NCBI GenBank assembly: GCA_001801485.1
Contig: MGXV01000063.1
Location: 4,997 to 27,023 of the forward strand
Direction: 5' to 3'
Origin: Gammaproteobacteria bacterium RIFCSPHIGHO2_12_FULL_37_14
GTDB taxonomy: Bacteria; Pseudomonadota; Gammaproteobacteria; DSM-16500
DNA length: 22,027 nucleotides
The notes beneath the pieces were generated by a model. It saw nothing but the letters and a program-made list of their open reading frames with translations, was not told where the DNA came from and did no database searches. A program made the position numbers and the translations under genes. Position 1 is the first letter of the stretch; the number at the start of each line of letters is the position of its first letter. Of this stretch, positions 9,901 through 16,276 are shown one piece after another.

Positions 9901-10053
9901 TTTATACGGCGGCTGTCACCCATTGCATCCCAGCATTTGAACTTCGGCGGGCGCTATGAGTTCAACAAAGAGGTTGAACCAATGGATATCGAAAAAATCC
10001 TTAAAATGATGGATAAAATAGACGTTAGCCCTGCGAAACGAAAGAAAAAGTGA
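6958..10053 (+). CDS. tnpA: Tn3-family DDE transposase
   Basis: TnpA cuts and joins the transposon ends during replicative transposition. The frame is open from just after the tnpS stop. The first ATG (7105) gives 982 residues but would remove part of the conserved N-terminal domain (DUF4158 type). The segment encoded at 7021-7104 (IPDFIIEERNHYFYLS) matches the family start well. I therefore propose CTG 6958 as start (1031 residues, the usual family length), because GGAG lies six bases upstream; another near-cognate codon is possible. In ATG-based numbering the catalytic triad is Asp662 (HGSADGQKF), Asp735 (STDTEGS) and Glu868 (LNRIEAYHLL), with spacings of 73 and 133 as in Tn3 transposases. 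The C terminus (IASQHLNFGGRYEF) is typical of the Tn4651-like branch. The gene is intact. It is followed by an inferred terminal inverted repeat about 80 bases downstream. Confidence 0.93.
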   Translation: MTTQTDKTKQIRLLNDCERDAIYKIPDFIIEERNHYFYLSQSEESELKGMRIKSQVHFILQLGFFRAKHLLFDFKFHAVREDIKYIMARYFPDIKQPKVLPSRNTIIKNNQRILMLNNFSDYTTDTKNLVEARLAQSIQQLNNPQSMLRELLIYMENAKLLLPSYSTLQNLIGCAITTEEKRLNLCVSKNITKKSIKLMKELFVIQDDKSFYDLTLLKHYPKNFNFKIIQAELEKHASYYPLYSFAKRLLPKLAISEQNIIYYASLVDHYQVQALKRLGAEKRYLYLLCYAYHRFQKMNDQLIETFIHYVDAYNKEAKAYAKLRAGEVNTDIKTEHGAPTKTLIYWYFDKSLSKLVFGELQKRAADILSQDKMILMGEFLSNDEVDKKRYEWEFHDKNFQSMAKNLRPLIRVLDFQVQSHHKDLLDGFRFIQEIFQSEKSLTDIKFSDFPIETIPAHLKQYLIDKEQETNEGDPQTKFIHPHRFEFCVYDQLNKNIAANKIYASDTTQYKNFEDDIKLKKTQKEKKKLLNSLDAPRLNRTAEEVLNELELELEARIKEVNEHISSGKNKYIKIKGIGDQRTWTLPYQKKSDEYNNPFYTQLGTTSLVDIIFSVNDQCHFMKPFTNIKSHYAKTQNDLKGLCACIIANATCLGTYKMGDSSDIPYTFLQAIEQNLIRLETLREANDIVSDSFSKLPIYPHYNLGNQLHGSADGQKFKTRMDTFQSRYSPKYYGLQKGVAPYTLGINYNAVNCIADKGAHEHESHFLFELIQSNTSGIGLDRVSTDTEGSNQIMFALMYFANIDYTPCYRNLPKKTKKIYGFKNREDYPADYLIKQMYKVNRKLIIEEWENIRDIVMAILSKEVEIDVITRKLCSNELNGKTKRALWEFNNILRSIYLLRYIDDPMLRRFVRAALNRIEAYHLLRRNIADTNGANFRGGSDVEVAIWNECARLVANVVMYHNASLLSKLMEIKEKKSDLASAEFIRRLSPIASQHLNFGGRYEFNKEVEPMDIEKILKMMDKIDVSPAKRKKK

Positions 10054-10104
10054 ATGGTGACAATGGATTTTCTCAAAAAGAGAAATATTTAAAACGCTTC
10101 TAAA

Positions 10105-10136
10105 ACACCTTGTTTTTCAGCATAAAAACAGGGTGT
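10105..10136. terminator. 13-base-pair stem-loop downstream of tnpA
   Basis: ACACCTTGTTTTT (10105-10117) pairs with AAAAACAGGGTGT (10124-10136) around a 6-base loop, with a single T/G wobble. It lies about 50 bases after the tnpA stop and overlaps the inner side of the inferred transposon end. There is no run of T after it on the plus strand, so as an intrinsic terminator it is imperfect. It could instead protect the tnpA mRNA or block read-through across the transposon end. Confidence 0.4.
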
Positions 10137-10179
10137 CAAAAATCCGTTGTGCAGTAATTGGGGCTGCTCACGGAACCCC
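10132..10179 (+). repeat. Inferred right terminal inverted repeat of the transposon
   Basis: Read inward from the right, the sequence starts GGGGTTCCGTGAGCAGCCCC, with the GGGG start common to Tn3-family ends. It lies within 130 bases of the tnpA stop. NuoF coding homology begins at base 10181, almost exactly at this edge. Tn3-family ends are usually 38-48 bases, so the inner limit is approximate. The partner repeat is not in the window, so the call rests on position, terminal bases and the coding junction. Bases 10180-10184 (AAAGT) would be the right copy of a 5-base target duplication. Confidence 0.55.
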
Positions 10180-10441
10180 AAAGTTTTATATGCACGAATC
10201 ATGCGGACAATGCACCCCATGTCGCGAAGGTACCGGTTGGATTTATCGACTCGTTGAAAAAATTGAGGCTGGTGAAGGGTCAATGAAGGATATAGAAGAA
10301 TTAAGACGAGTAGCAAAAAATATTGAAGGTCGTACTATTTGTGGATTTGGTGAAGCTGCAGCATGGCCTGTGGGCGGATTTCTCAAACAATTTTATGATG
10401 AGTTTGTGTATCATGTAGAGCATAAAAAATGTTTGGTATAG
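10180..10441 (+). pseudogene. nuoF: 3' fragment of nuoF (NADH-quinone oxidoreductase subunit F)
   Basis: About 86 codons match the C terminus of NuoF, the NADH- and FMN-binding subunit of respiratory complex I. The cluster-N3 iron-sulfur motif ESCGQCTPC with the following REGTGW is clear, as is the later CGFGEAAAWP segment carrying the fourth cysteine. A full NuoF is about 420-430 residues, so about 80% of the gene (NADH and FMN sites) is missing. An open frame from GTG 10133 adds 16 residues encoded by the inferred transposon end, but there is no ribosome site and the product could not bind NADH. The normal neighbour nuoG does not follow; a convergent unrelated gene does. The fragment is therefore a remnant left at the transposon junction by insertion plus rearrangement, and not a working gene. 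Confidence 0.85.
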
Positions 10442-10449
10442 AGCAATAC

Positions 10450-10482
10450 AAAATAAAAATTATTCTTTCTTATTTTTATTTT
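10450..10482. terminator. A/T-only inverted repeat between convergent genes
   Basis: AAAATAAAAAT (10450-10460) and ATTTTTATTTT (10472-10482) are perfect 11-base complements around an 11-base loop. They lie between the nuoF remnant and the minus-strand membrane-protein gene, overlapping the stop codon of the latter. The stem has no G or C, so it would be a weak bidirectional terminator. It may simply reflect A/T richness. Confidence 0.35.
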
Positions 10483-10648
10483 CTATCCGCCATCTGACAT
10501 CAAGAAAAATTAATATAATAATAGGTACGACAAAAAGGACGCCAAGCGCTATGACAATCCACCATGAAATTGGGCCACCTAATAATTTTAATGCTAGCGT
10601 TAAAATAAAACACAATAAAAATAAAAAAGGTAGAACAACCATTATCAT
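10460..10648 (-). CDS. Small two-helix membrane protein
   Basis: The 62-residue protein has two hydrophobic segments, at about residues 3-22 and 28-49, separated by a Gly-Gly-Pro turn, and a charged C-terminal tail (RWRIENKNKKE) likely in the cytoplasm. Its ATG overlaps the stop of the upstream MFS gene in an ATGA arrangement, which usually means translational coupling. It is not recognised as a named family. Its position suggests a small partner or stabiliser of the transporter, but that is inferred from coupling alone. The gene is probably real because the overlap is exact and the hydrophobic pattern is clean. Confidence 0.6.
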   Translation of the reverse strand: MIMVVLPFLFLLCFILTLALKLLGGPISWWIVIALGVLFVVPIIILIFLDVRWRIENKNKKE

Positions 10649-11859
10649 CCTCGATTTGTGTTAGCCTTCTGATTTTTTGTAATCCACCGATATACGCAGG
10701 TCATAAAAAATAACGCAATTAAAAAAATTATTGGCAAAACCACGCCTGTTTTGGTGTGCATGGCACCCAAAATAAATGTCATTAAAACTGGCATACAAAT
10801 ATTTGCAAAATTCATCACAGCAGAAGCGTTTGCTTTATCCACACTTTGACTCATAGATATTGATGCGGCAGTTGCGCCTATAATGGGGTTTCCAATACAA
10901 AATATTCCCATGGGAATCAACAGCGCATAGAGTGTTATGACATGTGAAATAAAAAGAAAAAACATGATTAGTGAAGCAACACATTCAATTATAAATGCAG
11001 TTTTAATCAAAAAAATAGGGTTTAATTGTGATAAACGTACGATAATCACGCTTCCGATCAGTGTGCCGATGTAAGGCGTAAATGCTAAGAATCCATACAT
11101 AGCAGGTTTTACATGTAGTATATGAATACCAATAAATGGACCTTCTGCCCCAAACACATACATGCATGCGCTCGAAAATCCTGACAAACAGGCAAAACCA
11201 ATTAATTTTTTATTAATAAATTTATCTTTGTAATTTACAAAAATATTTTTAAAATGAGTTGCATCTAAATCTTTGGTAACCAGTGTTTCAGGTAAGAGAT
11301 GCGCAGGATACAGTAATAATAATCCATAAAACAAGAGAAAATAATAACATGCGCGCCAACTGACATATTGTACCAACACACCACCAATGGCGATTGCCAT
11401 TCCAGGAACAATTGCAAACGCAATCATTAAGAGCGCAGTGATTCGTCTTGCTTGTGCTTCAAAATAAAAATCGTTGATTATCGTAAAACTAATTGCTAAA
11501 CCTGCGCTTGAGCCAATAGCTTCTAAAAATCGTCCTGCAATTAATAATGAAAACGAATTAAGTGATGATGATACGATACTAAACAATGTGCCGAGTGTGG
11601 CAATAGATATACCCACATAGAGTGAAAATTTTCTGCCATAATGGTTGGCAAGCGGACCATAAATTAATTGCCCAATTGCATAGCCGAGCAAAAAACTGGT
11701 TACCACCAATTGTGTTGCGCCGACACTTTTTTCGAAATAATCGGCAATTTCTGGCAACGCGGGCATCATCAGAATCGCACCCATTTGCGCAAATGCACTT
11801 AGGAGCATCAATGCAACAATGTGCGGCGCTTTGCCAGTGAGCCTATAGGTTGGCGGCAT
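10645..11859 (-). CDS. MFS drug-resistance exporter, Bcr/CflA-like
   Basis: The 404-residue protein has about twelve predicted membrane helices, the normal size for the family. Motif A lies in the loop between helices 2 and 3 (YGPLANHYGRKF, with Asn-His where Asp-Arg is usual). The helix-1 signature MMPALPEIADYF, with prolines in MPALP, is characteristic of Bcr/CflA exporters. The helix-5 region (IVPGMAIAIGGVL) carries the proline-glycine antiporter motif. Such proteins expel drugs or metabolites by proton antiport in the inner membrane. ATG 11859 is the first possible start, since an in-frame stop lies seven codons upstream, and it has no clear ribosome site. A 21-codon open frame overlapping this start could couple translation. 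The substrate is unknown. Confidence 0.85.
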   Translation of the reverse strand: MPPTYRLTGKAPHIVALMLLSAFAQMGAILMMPALPEIADYFEKSVGATQLVVTSFLLGYAIGQLIYGPLANHYGRKFSLYVGISIATLGTLFSIVSSSLNSFSLLIAGRFLEAIGSSAGLAISFTIINDFYFEAQARRITALLMIAFAIVPGMAIAIGGVLVQYVSWRACYYFLLFYGLLLLYPAHLLPETLVTKDLDATHFKNIFVNYKDKFINKKLIGFACLSGFSSACMYVFGAEGPFIGIHILHVKPAMYGFLAFTPYIGTLIGSVIIVRLSQLNPIFLIKTAFIIECVASLIMFFLFISHVITLYALLIPMGIFCIGNPIIGATAASISMSQSVDKANASAVMNFANICMPVLMTFILGAMHTKTGVVLPIIFLIALFFMTCVYRWITKNQKANTNRG

Positions 11860-11908
11860 AAGGCACTGTCGGGATAATTAGGCCAATTAAATGTTTGTTC
11901 ATGCTCAT
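11843..11908 (-). CDS. Possible leader peptide overlapping the MFS gene start
   Basis: A 21-residue frame (MSMNKHLIGLIIPTVPYAAN plus Leu) starts at ATG 11908, with AGGGA seven bases upstream. It ends at TAG 11843, 17 bases inside the MFS gene in another frame. The MFS start itself lacks a ribosome site, so ribosomes finishing this peptide could re-initiate there. This is reminiscent of leader peptides that control exporters, but the frame is short and could be chance. Confidence 0.3.
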   Translation of the reverse strand: MSMNKHLIGLIIPTVPYAANL

Positions 11909-12237
11909 TTCCCATTCCCTGGATGAATTAATAGACATTAACATGTAGTATATATCCTATACGAATCACGGCCTTTAACGCTAATCATTTGATTTGGGAA
12001 GATTCCTCTAAAAAAACGCGCCATTGAAAATGCTTTTTCTAAAAATTCATCATTGGCCACATGTCTTTCCTGATGTCTGCAGAAATTATTAATGCATTAC
12101 TTACTCTCCAGAGTCTACCAGCACAAAAGTTTGGGATTGCATGAAGATGAAAGACTGAATAATATTGTATAATCTTTCATGATGAAACATGCAAAGCTTG
12201 GCCATTGTGAAGCTTCAATTTAAATCATGAAGGAACC
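11860..12237. other. Intergenic region between the divergent MFS gene and cfa
   Basis: These 378 bases hold the 5' region of the MFS gene, including the possible leader frame, and of cfa. No tRNA, rRNA or further gene is visible. Noticeable elements are GTATA-TATCC-TATAC at about 11949-11963 and the TATAAT with flanking ATGAAA half-sites near 12147-12187. A GAAGCTTC palindrome and a second AAGCTT lie near 12195-12216. Much of the rest (about 11975-12120) shows nothing I can assign. Confidence 0.6.
12147..12187 (+). promoter_or_regulatory. Putative cfa promoter -10 box flanked by ATGAAA inverted half-sites
   Basis: TATAAT at 12168-12173, preceded by TTG, is a good -10 box about 65 bases before the cfa start. 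It is bracketed by a perfect inverted repeat, ATGAAAGA (12147-12154) and TCTTTCAT (12173-12180). A third half-site makes the palindrome TTTCAT-G-ATGAAA (12175-12187). The layout looks like an operator over a promoter. No convincing -35 box is seen. Confidence 0.4.
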
Positions 12238-12243
12238 ATGATT

Positions 12244-13362
12244 ATGAATAATAAATCAATGCGCCTAATAGAAAATATCTTTTCAATGGCTGATATCAAA
12301 ATTAATGGTTCACGTCCTTGGGATATTCAAGTTCACAACGCTCAATTATTTAATAGGCTTTTATCTAATGGATCACTTGCTTTAGGTGAAAGCTATATGG
12401 AAAAATGGTGGGATGCTGAATCACTCGATCAATTTTTTTATCATTTATTAACCGCAAGACTGGATAAAAAAATAAAATTAAATTTTAGATTGTTAATGAA
12501 AATTCTACAGCAAAAATTTTTTAATTTACAATCTAAAAAACGCGCTTTTCACATTGCCGAACATCATTACAATATTGGAAATAATTTATATCAAGCCATG
12601 CTGGATAGCCGCATGGTTTATACATGTGGTTATTGGCGTAATGTAAATAATTTAAATGATGCGCAAGAAGCCAAATTAAAATTATCTTGTGAAAAACTCC
12701 ACCTAAAACCGGGAATGCGTATTTTAGATATAGGCTGTGGCTGGGGATCATTTGCAAAATACGCTGCAGAAAATTACGGTGTTAATGTTGTTGGTATTAC
12801 TGTTTCAGATGAACAAGTCGCACTCGGCACAGTTTTTTGTCGAGGCCTTAATGTTGAACTCAGATTACAAGATTACCGTGAAATTAATGAGCCATTTGAT
12901 CGCATTGTTTCACTCGGAATGTTTGAGCATGTCGGTAAAAAAAATTATGACACTTATATGAATGTCGTTAACCGCTGCTTAAAAGACCAAGGTTTATTTT
13001 TATTGCATACCATTGGCGATACAGAAACATCTAACAGCACCGATCCTTGGATCAATAAATATATTTTTCCAAATTCAAAAATACCTTCAATGCTTGAAGT
13101 TGCAAAAGCCATTGACGGAAAATTTACAGTTGAAGACTGGCATAATTTTGGTTCTGATTACGATAAAACATTAATGGCTTGGTATAAAAATTTTATAACA
13201 AATTGGGATGATTTAAAAACAGATTACAATGAAACGTTTAAACGTATGTGGGAATATTATTTACTTTCTTGTGCTGGCTCTTTTCGTGCTCGTAACATAC
13301 AACTTTGGCAAACAGTGATTTCGAAAGGTCAAGTGACAGGCGGTGTTGCATCTTTTCGGTAG
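12244..13362 (+). CDS. cfa: Cyclopropane-fatty-acyl-phospholipid synthase
   Basis: This enzyme adds a methylene group from S-adenosylmethionine across double bonds of unsaturated acyl chains in membrane phospholipids, stiffening and protecting the membrane in stationary phase or acid. The N-terminal lipid-binding domain is followed by a methyltransferase fold. Numbering from the upstream ATG 12238, the SAM site is LDIGCGWG (163-170). Other family marks are YTCGYW (128-133), FEHVG (229-233), LLHTIGDTETS with His257, and EDWHNFGSDYDKTLMAW, which closely follows E. coli Cfa. I choose ATG 12244 (372 residues) because AAGGA is nine bases upstream; ATG 12238 leaves only three. The length is close to the usual ~380. 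The esterase gene follows after 29 bases and may share its transcript. Confidence 0.93.
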   Translation: MNNKSMRLIENIFSMADIKINGSRPWDIQVHNAQLFNRLLSNGSLALGESYMEKWWDAESLDQFFYHLLTARLDKKIKLNFRLLMKILQQKFFNLQSKKRAFHIAEHHYNIGNNLYQAMLDSRMVYTCGYWRNVNNLNDAQEAKLKLSCEKLHLKPGMRILDIGCGWGSFAKYAAENYGVNVVGITVSDEQVALGTVFCRGLNVELRLQDYREINEPFDRIVSLGMFEHVGKKNYDTYMNVVNRCLKDQGLFLLHTIGDTETSNSTDPWINKYIFPNSKIPSMLEVAKAIDGKFTVEDWHNFGSDYDKTLMAWYKNFITNWDDLKTDYNETFKRMWEYYLLSCAGSFRARNIQLWQTVISKGQVTGGVASFR

Positions 13363-13391
13363 TAGTTAATAAGGCAAAGAGAAAATTTTAT

Positions 13392-14111
13392 ATGTTCGCA
13401 TCGAAACAACTTGATTTGCATATTATGAATCCAGAAAAACCCAGTATTGGCACGGTTATTTGGATGCATGGCTTAGGTGCACATTATCGTGATTTTGATG
13501 CGTTAGTTGAAGGTTTTTGGCGCGAAGAAGGAATACCGCTTCGTTTTATCTTTCCTAATGCGCCAATACGGTTAGTAACCATTAATCATTATATGCCAAC
13601 ACGTGCATGGTATGATTTATATAGTCTAACGGATGTAAATCGCGAAGATAAAGCAGGCATTGACACATCAGAATCTGCCATCACACAAATTATCCACGAT
13701 GAAATAAATCGTGGCGTTCCCTCTAAAAATATTTTACTTGCAGGATTTTCGCAAGGTGGTGCAATAGCGTTGTATACCGGTATGCGTCAAACACAACCAA
13801 TTGCCGGAATTTTAGCGCTCTCTTGTTATTTGCCATTGCATAAAGAACATGTGGACAATGCGCATCCTTCCAATTTTCACACACCGATTTTTATGGCACA
13901 TGGCACACAGGATGAGACGTTGCCTGTTGTTGCGGGAAAAACTTCATATCGTATTATTTCTAAAACACATCCAAACTCACAATGGCGCGAGTATCCAATG
14001 GGTCATGAAATTTCACCCATCTTGGCTCATGAAGCAAGGCAGTGGTTAATGCAGATTTTCAAAAATACAAATGTGAGCACTGGACAAATTACCCACAAAG
14101 CATTGTCGTAA
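13392..14111 (+). CDS. Serine carboxylesterase / phospholipase family hydrolase (YpfH-like)
   Basis: The 239-residue alpha/beta-hydrolase belongs to the carboxylesterase/phospholipase (acyl-protein thioesterase-like) family. It shows the oxyanion strand motif WMHGLGA, nucleophile Ser120 in GFSQGG, Asp174 in HGTQDE and His205 in MGHEIS, so the catalytic triad is complete. FPNAP and RAWYDL are further family marks. The frame is open upstream to TTG 13305 inside cfa, but family homology begins with the short strand just after ATG 13392, so that is taken as the start; its ribosome site (AAGAGA) is weak. No signal peptide is seen, so a cytoplasmic enzyme acting on short acyl esters or lysophospholipids is likely. 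The link to cfa (membrane lipid) is suggestive only. Confidence 0.88.
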   Translation: MFASKQLDLHIMNPEKPSIGTVIWMHGLGAHYRDFDALVEGFWREEGIPLRFIFPNAPIRLVTINHYMPTRAWYDLYSLTDVNREDKAGIDTSESAITQIIHDEINRGVPSKNILLAGFSQGGAIALYTGMRQTQPIAGILALSCYLPLHKEHVDNAHPSNFHTPIFMAHGTQDETLPVVAGKTSYRIISKTHPNSQWREYPMGHEISPILAHEARQWLMQIFKNTNVSTGQITHKALS

Positions 14112-14155
14112 TTTTTTGTGTTAAGCTTTATCGCATTATAATGCAGGGACGTTAA

Positions 14156-15184
14156 ATGGATTTTTTATTTGGGATTATCATTCTTATTGCCGCTGGCACA
14201 ATGAATGGATCATTTGCCCTGCCCACAAAATACCTAAAAAATTGGTCTTTCGAGCGTATTTGGTTAAATTTCAGCATTTGGACTTTCCTTGTTTTTCCGT
14301 GCCTTTTTCAGACTCTTTTATCGCCATCATCATGGAAAGTAATCACGCATACGCCAGCATCTTTGCTCGCAATTATAATAATTGGCGGTTTTTTATTTGG
14401 CATCGGTCAATTTTGTTTTGCATTGTGCTTAAGGATGATTGGTTTTAGTTTGGGTTTTGTCATTAATATCGGCATTGGAACAGCGCTGGGCTCTTTAGCA
14501 CCATTGGTTGTGTTGCATTATCACAGTATTTTTACGTCAAAAGGCGTCATGACAATTTTTAGTATTGCTCTGATTATTTTTGGTGTGGCGCTGTCATATA
14601 TCGCTGGCTTAAAACGCGATCAAGGACAACGAAATATTATTTTAGATAATGTTGTTTTGCACAAAGGGTCGAAATATGTGTTGGGTGTTTTTTATGCGGT
14701 ATTTGCAGGTATTTCCAGTGCAATAGAAAACTTTGTTTTCAGTCTTAGCACCCCAATGCAACAAAAAGCGCTGCATTCTGGCATTTCTAAAATTGTATCT
14801 GCCAATATGATGTGGCCACTTTTTTTATTGGCAGCTTTTATACCTTATGCGGGTTATATGCTGTATTTGATGCACAAAAACAAGGCTGAGGTTTCTGTAC
14901 CTAATGACAGACCTGCTTTCTATTATTTAGCAACGGTATACATGGGTGCCTTTTGGTATTCCCCTATTTTTTTATACAGTTTTGCGAGCCTTAAAATAGG
15001 CGAACTCGGACCTGTTATCGGTTGGCCACTTTTTATGGTGGCGATCATCTTGGCATCGAATGCTTGGGGTTGGAAAAAGGGGGAGTGGTTCTATGCGTCC
15101 TCACAGGCGAAACGATTAAGCAAGGTCAGCATGCTGACGTTGGTTATTGCAATTCTGATTTTGGGGGTTGCGACCGTCTTATAA
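14156..15184 (+). CDS. RhaT-family sugar/proton symporter
   Basis: The 342-residue membrane protein has about ten hydrophobic helices and matches the L-rhamnose-proton symporter family in length (E. coli RhaT is 344) and pattern. The matching features are the N-terminal motif GTMNGSFALPTKYLKNWSFE, the GGFLFGIGQFCFALCLRMIG segment, the long GIGTALGSLAPLV helix, and the C-terminal GPVIGWPLFM helix. It would import a sugar or sugar acid across the inner membrane. ATG 14156 has AGGGA six bases upstream. It is the first gene of the sugar-acid catabolic cluster, 90 bases before the 6PGDH gene. L-rhamnose is not implied: the following enzymes suit D-arabinose or L-fucose-type substrates, so the specificity is probably different. 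Confidence 0.85.
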   Translation: MDFLFGIIILIAAGTMNGSFALPTKYLKNWSFERIWLNFSIWTFLVFPCLFQTLLSPSSWKVITHTPASLLAIIIIGGFLFGIGQFCFALCLRMIGFSLGFVINIGIGTALGSLAPLVVLHYHSIFTSKGVMTIFSIALIIFGVALSYIAGLKRDQGQRNIILDNVVLHKGSKYVLGVFYAVFAGISSAIENFVFSLSTPMQQKALHSGISKIVSANMMWPLFLLAAFIPYAGYMLYLMHKNKAEVSVPNDRPAFYYLATVYMGAFWYSPIFLYSFASLKIGELGPVIGWPLFMVAIILASNAWGWKKGEWFYASSQAKRLSKVSMLTLVIAILILGVATVL

Positions 15185-15274
15185 ATTAACGAACAATTTC
15201 ATGCAATTGGTCAAAAGTTTGCTATTCTAAATGTAAATGTGCACCAGTGTTTTTATCATTCAGGAGAAATAACA

Positions 15275-16273
15275 ATGTCTAATCAATTAGAGTTTGGCGT
15301 AATCGGACTTGGTCGTATGGGCGGTGGTTTGGCGCACAAGGGATTAAACGAAGGTCTGAAAGTGGTAGGTCAAGACATTAACCCGCCTGACAAAAAATTA
15401 CTGGATGCAGGTCTGATTTATATCAAAGATTACGCGGATTTCGTCAAAAATCTAAAAGCACCGCGCATTATTCTCGTTTATATTCCATCGGGTCCGATGA
15501 TTGATACCGTCATGGAAAATCTTCTGAAAGTTCTTGAAAAAGGCGATATCGTTGTGGATGGCGGTAATTCTTATTGGGGTGACTCCATTCGCAGACATCA
15601 AAAATATTTAAAATCCGGTGTTCATTTTCTTGATATTGGCACCAGCGGTGGTGTGGCTGTTGAAAGAGATGGCGCATGTTTCATGTTGGGTGGTGACAAA
15701 TCAGTTGTCGCACAAGTGGAGCCAGTGTTACTGAAAATTGCAATGGCGGGTGGTTATGTACACGCAGGCCCTGCAGGTGCCGGCCATTTTGTGAAATTAG
15801 TGCATAACGGCATTAATTATGGCATGGCAGAAGCACTTGCCGAAGGTGTGGCATTACTTGAATCTTGTCCGCTAAATATTGATGTGCCTGGCACATTGGA
15901 AGCCTATCGTTTTGGCACAGTTATTCGCGGTTTTTTTGTGGATACAGTTGCTAAAGGCTATAAAGACAATAAGGGCATTACAGCGATTAACGATTATGTC
16001 GATGACACCGGTGAAGTGAATTGGTTGATCGATGATGCGCTGCATATGGAGGTTTCAATTCCTTCCATTGCTGCCGCTGTATTTCAATGTGTCGCTTCAC
16101 GCGATAGTAATAAATATGCCTTTAAAACAGTTGCTATGACGCGTCATATTTACGGCGGTCATGCGTATGGCCATTCAAAAGTATCAGCTGCTGAGCGTTA
16201 TCAAGGTCGTGAAGGCGGATATTTTTACAATGGGATTGATCCTGCGACAATCGTTCACAAAAAAGAAGATTGA
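15275..16273 (+). CDS. 6-phosphogluconate dehydrogenase, short (NAD-type) form
   Basis: The 332-residue protein starts at ATG 15275 with AGGAG eight bases upstream; the frame is open 12 codons further but without a ribosome site. Family features are the dinucleotide-binding loop GLGRMG (residues 11-16), the substrate motif DIGTSGGV, and the catalytic GHFVKLVHNG with Lys174 and Asn178. The terminal part contains the usual GGH. The GLGRMG loop and the ~330 length mark the short, generally NAD-dependent branch rather than the 470-residue NADP enzyme. The family oxidatively decarboxylates 6-phosphogluconate to ribulose 5-phosphate. Its presence in an otherwise non-phosphorylating operon is odd, so its substrate here may be a different 3-hydroxy sugar acid. 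It is 3 bases from the lactonase gene. Confidence 0.88.
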   Translation: MSNQLEFGVIGLGRMGGGLAHKGLNEGLKVVGQDINPPDKKLLDAGLIYIKDYADFVKNLKAPRIILVYIPSGPMIDTVMENLLKVLEKGDIVVDGGNSYWGDSIRRHQKYLKSGVHFLDIGTSGGVAVERDGACFMLGGDKSVVAQVEPVLLKIAMAGGYVHAGPAGAGHFVKLVHNGINYGMAEALAEGVALLESCPLNIDVPGTLEAYRFGTVIRGFFVDTVAKGYKDNKGITAINDYVDDTGEVNWLIDDALHMEVSIPSIAAAVFQCVASRDSNKYAFKTVAMTRHIYGGHAYGHSKVSAAERYQGREGGYFYNGIDPATIVHKKED

Positions 16274-16276
16274 GCG

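Larger units (their letters stand above)
1..10179 (+). mobile_element. Tn3-family transposon, Tn4651-type (tnpA/tnpS/tnpT), left end outside window
   Basis: The module combines a large Tn3-type DDE transposase with a tyrosine recombinase (TnpS-like) and a divergent KfrA-like coiled-coil protein (TnpT-like). That combination is known from the Tn4651 branch of the Tn3 family, where TnpS and TnpT resolve cointegrates instead of a serine resolvase. The right end is placed at 10179 because the sequence there ends in CCCC (GGGG read inward, as in many Tn3-family ends) and homology to a nuoF tail starts within two bases. No left terminal GGGG repeat is found to the left of tnpT, so the element continues beyond base 1. 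Cargo seen here is an SNF2 ATPase and one unrecognised gene. The element type is well supported; its exact limits are inferred. Confidence 0.8.

Noticed and set aside
10133..10441. Functional short NuoF-like protein from GTG 10133
   Set aside because: The NADH and FMN domains are missing and the first 16 residues come from the inferred transposon end; a remnant is the better reading.
13305..13391. Longer N terminus for the esterase starting at TTG inside cfa
   Set aside because: The extra 29 residues are encoded in the conserved cfa tail, match nothing in the hydrolase family and have no ribosome site.
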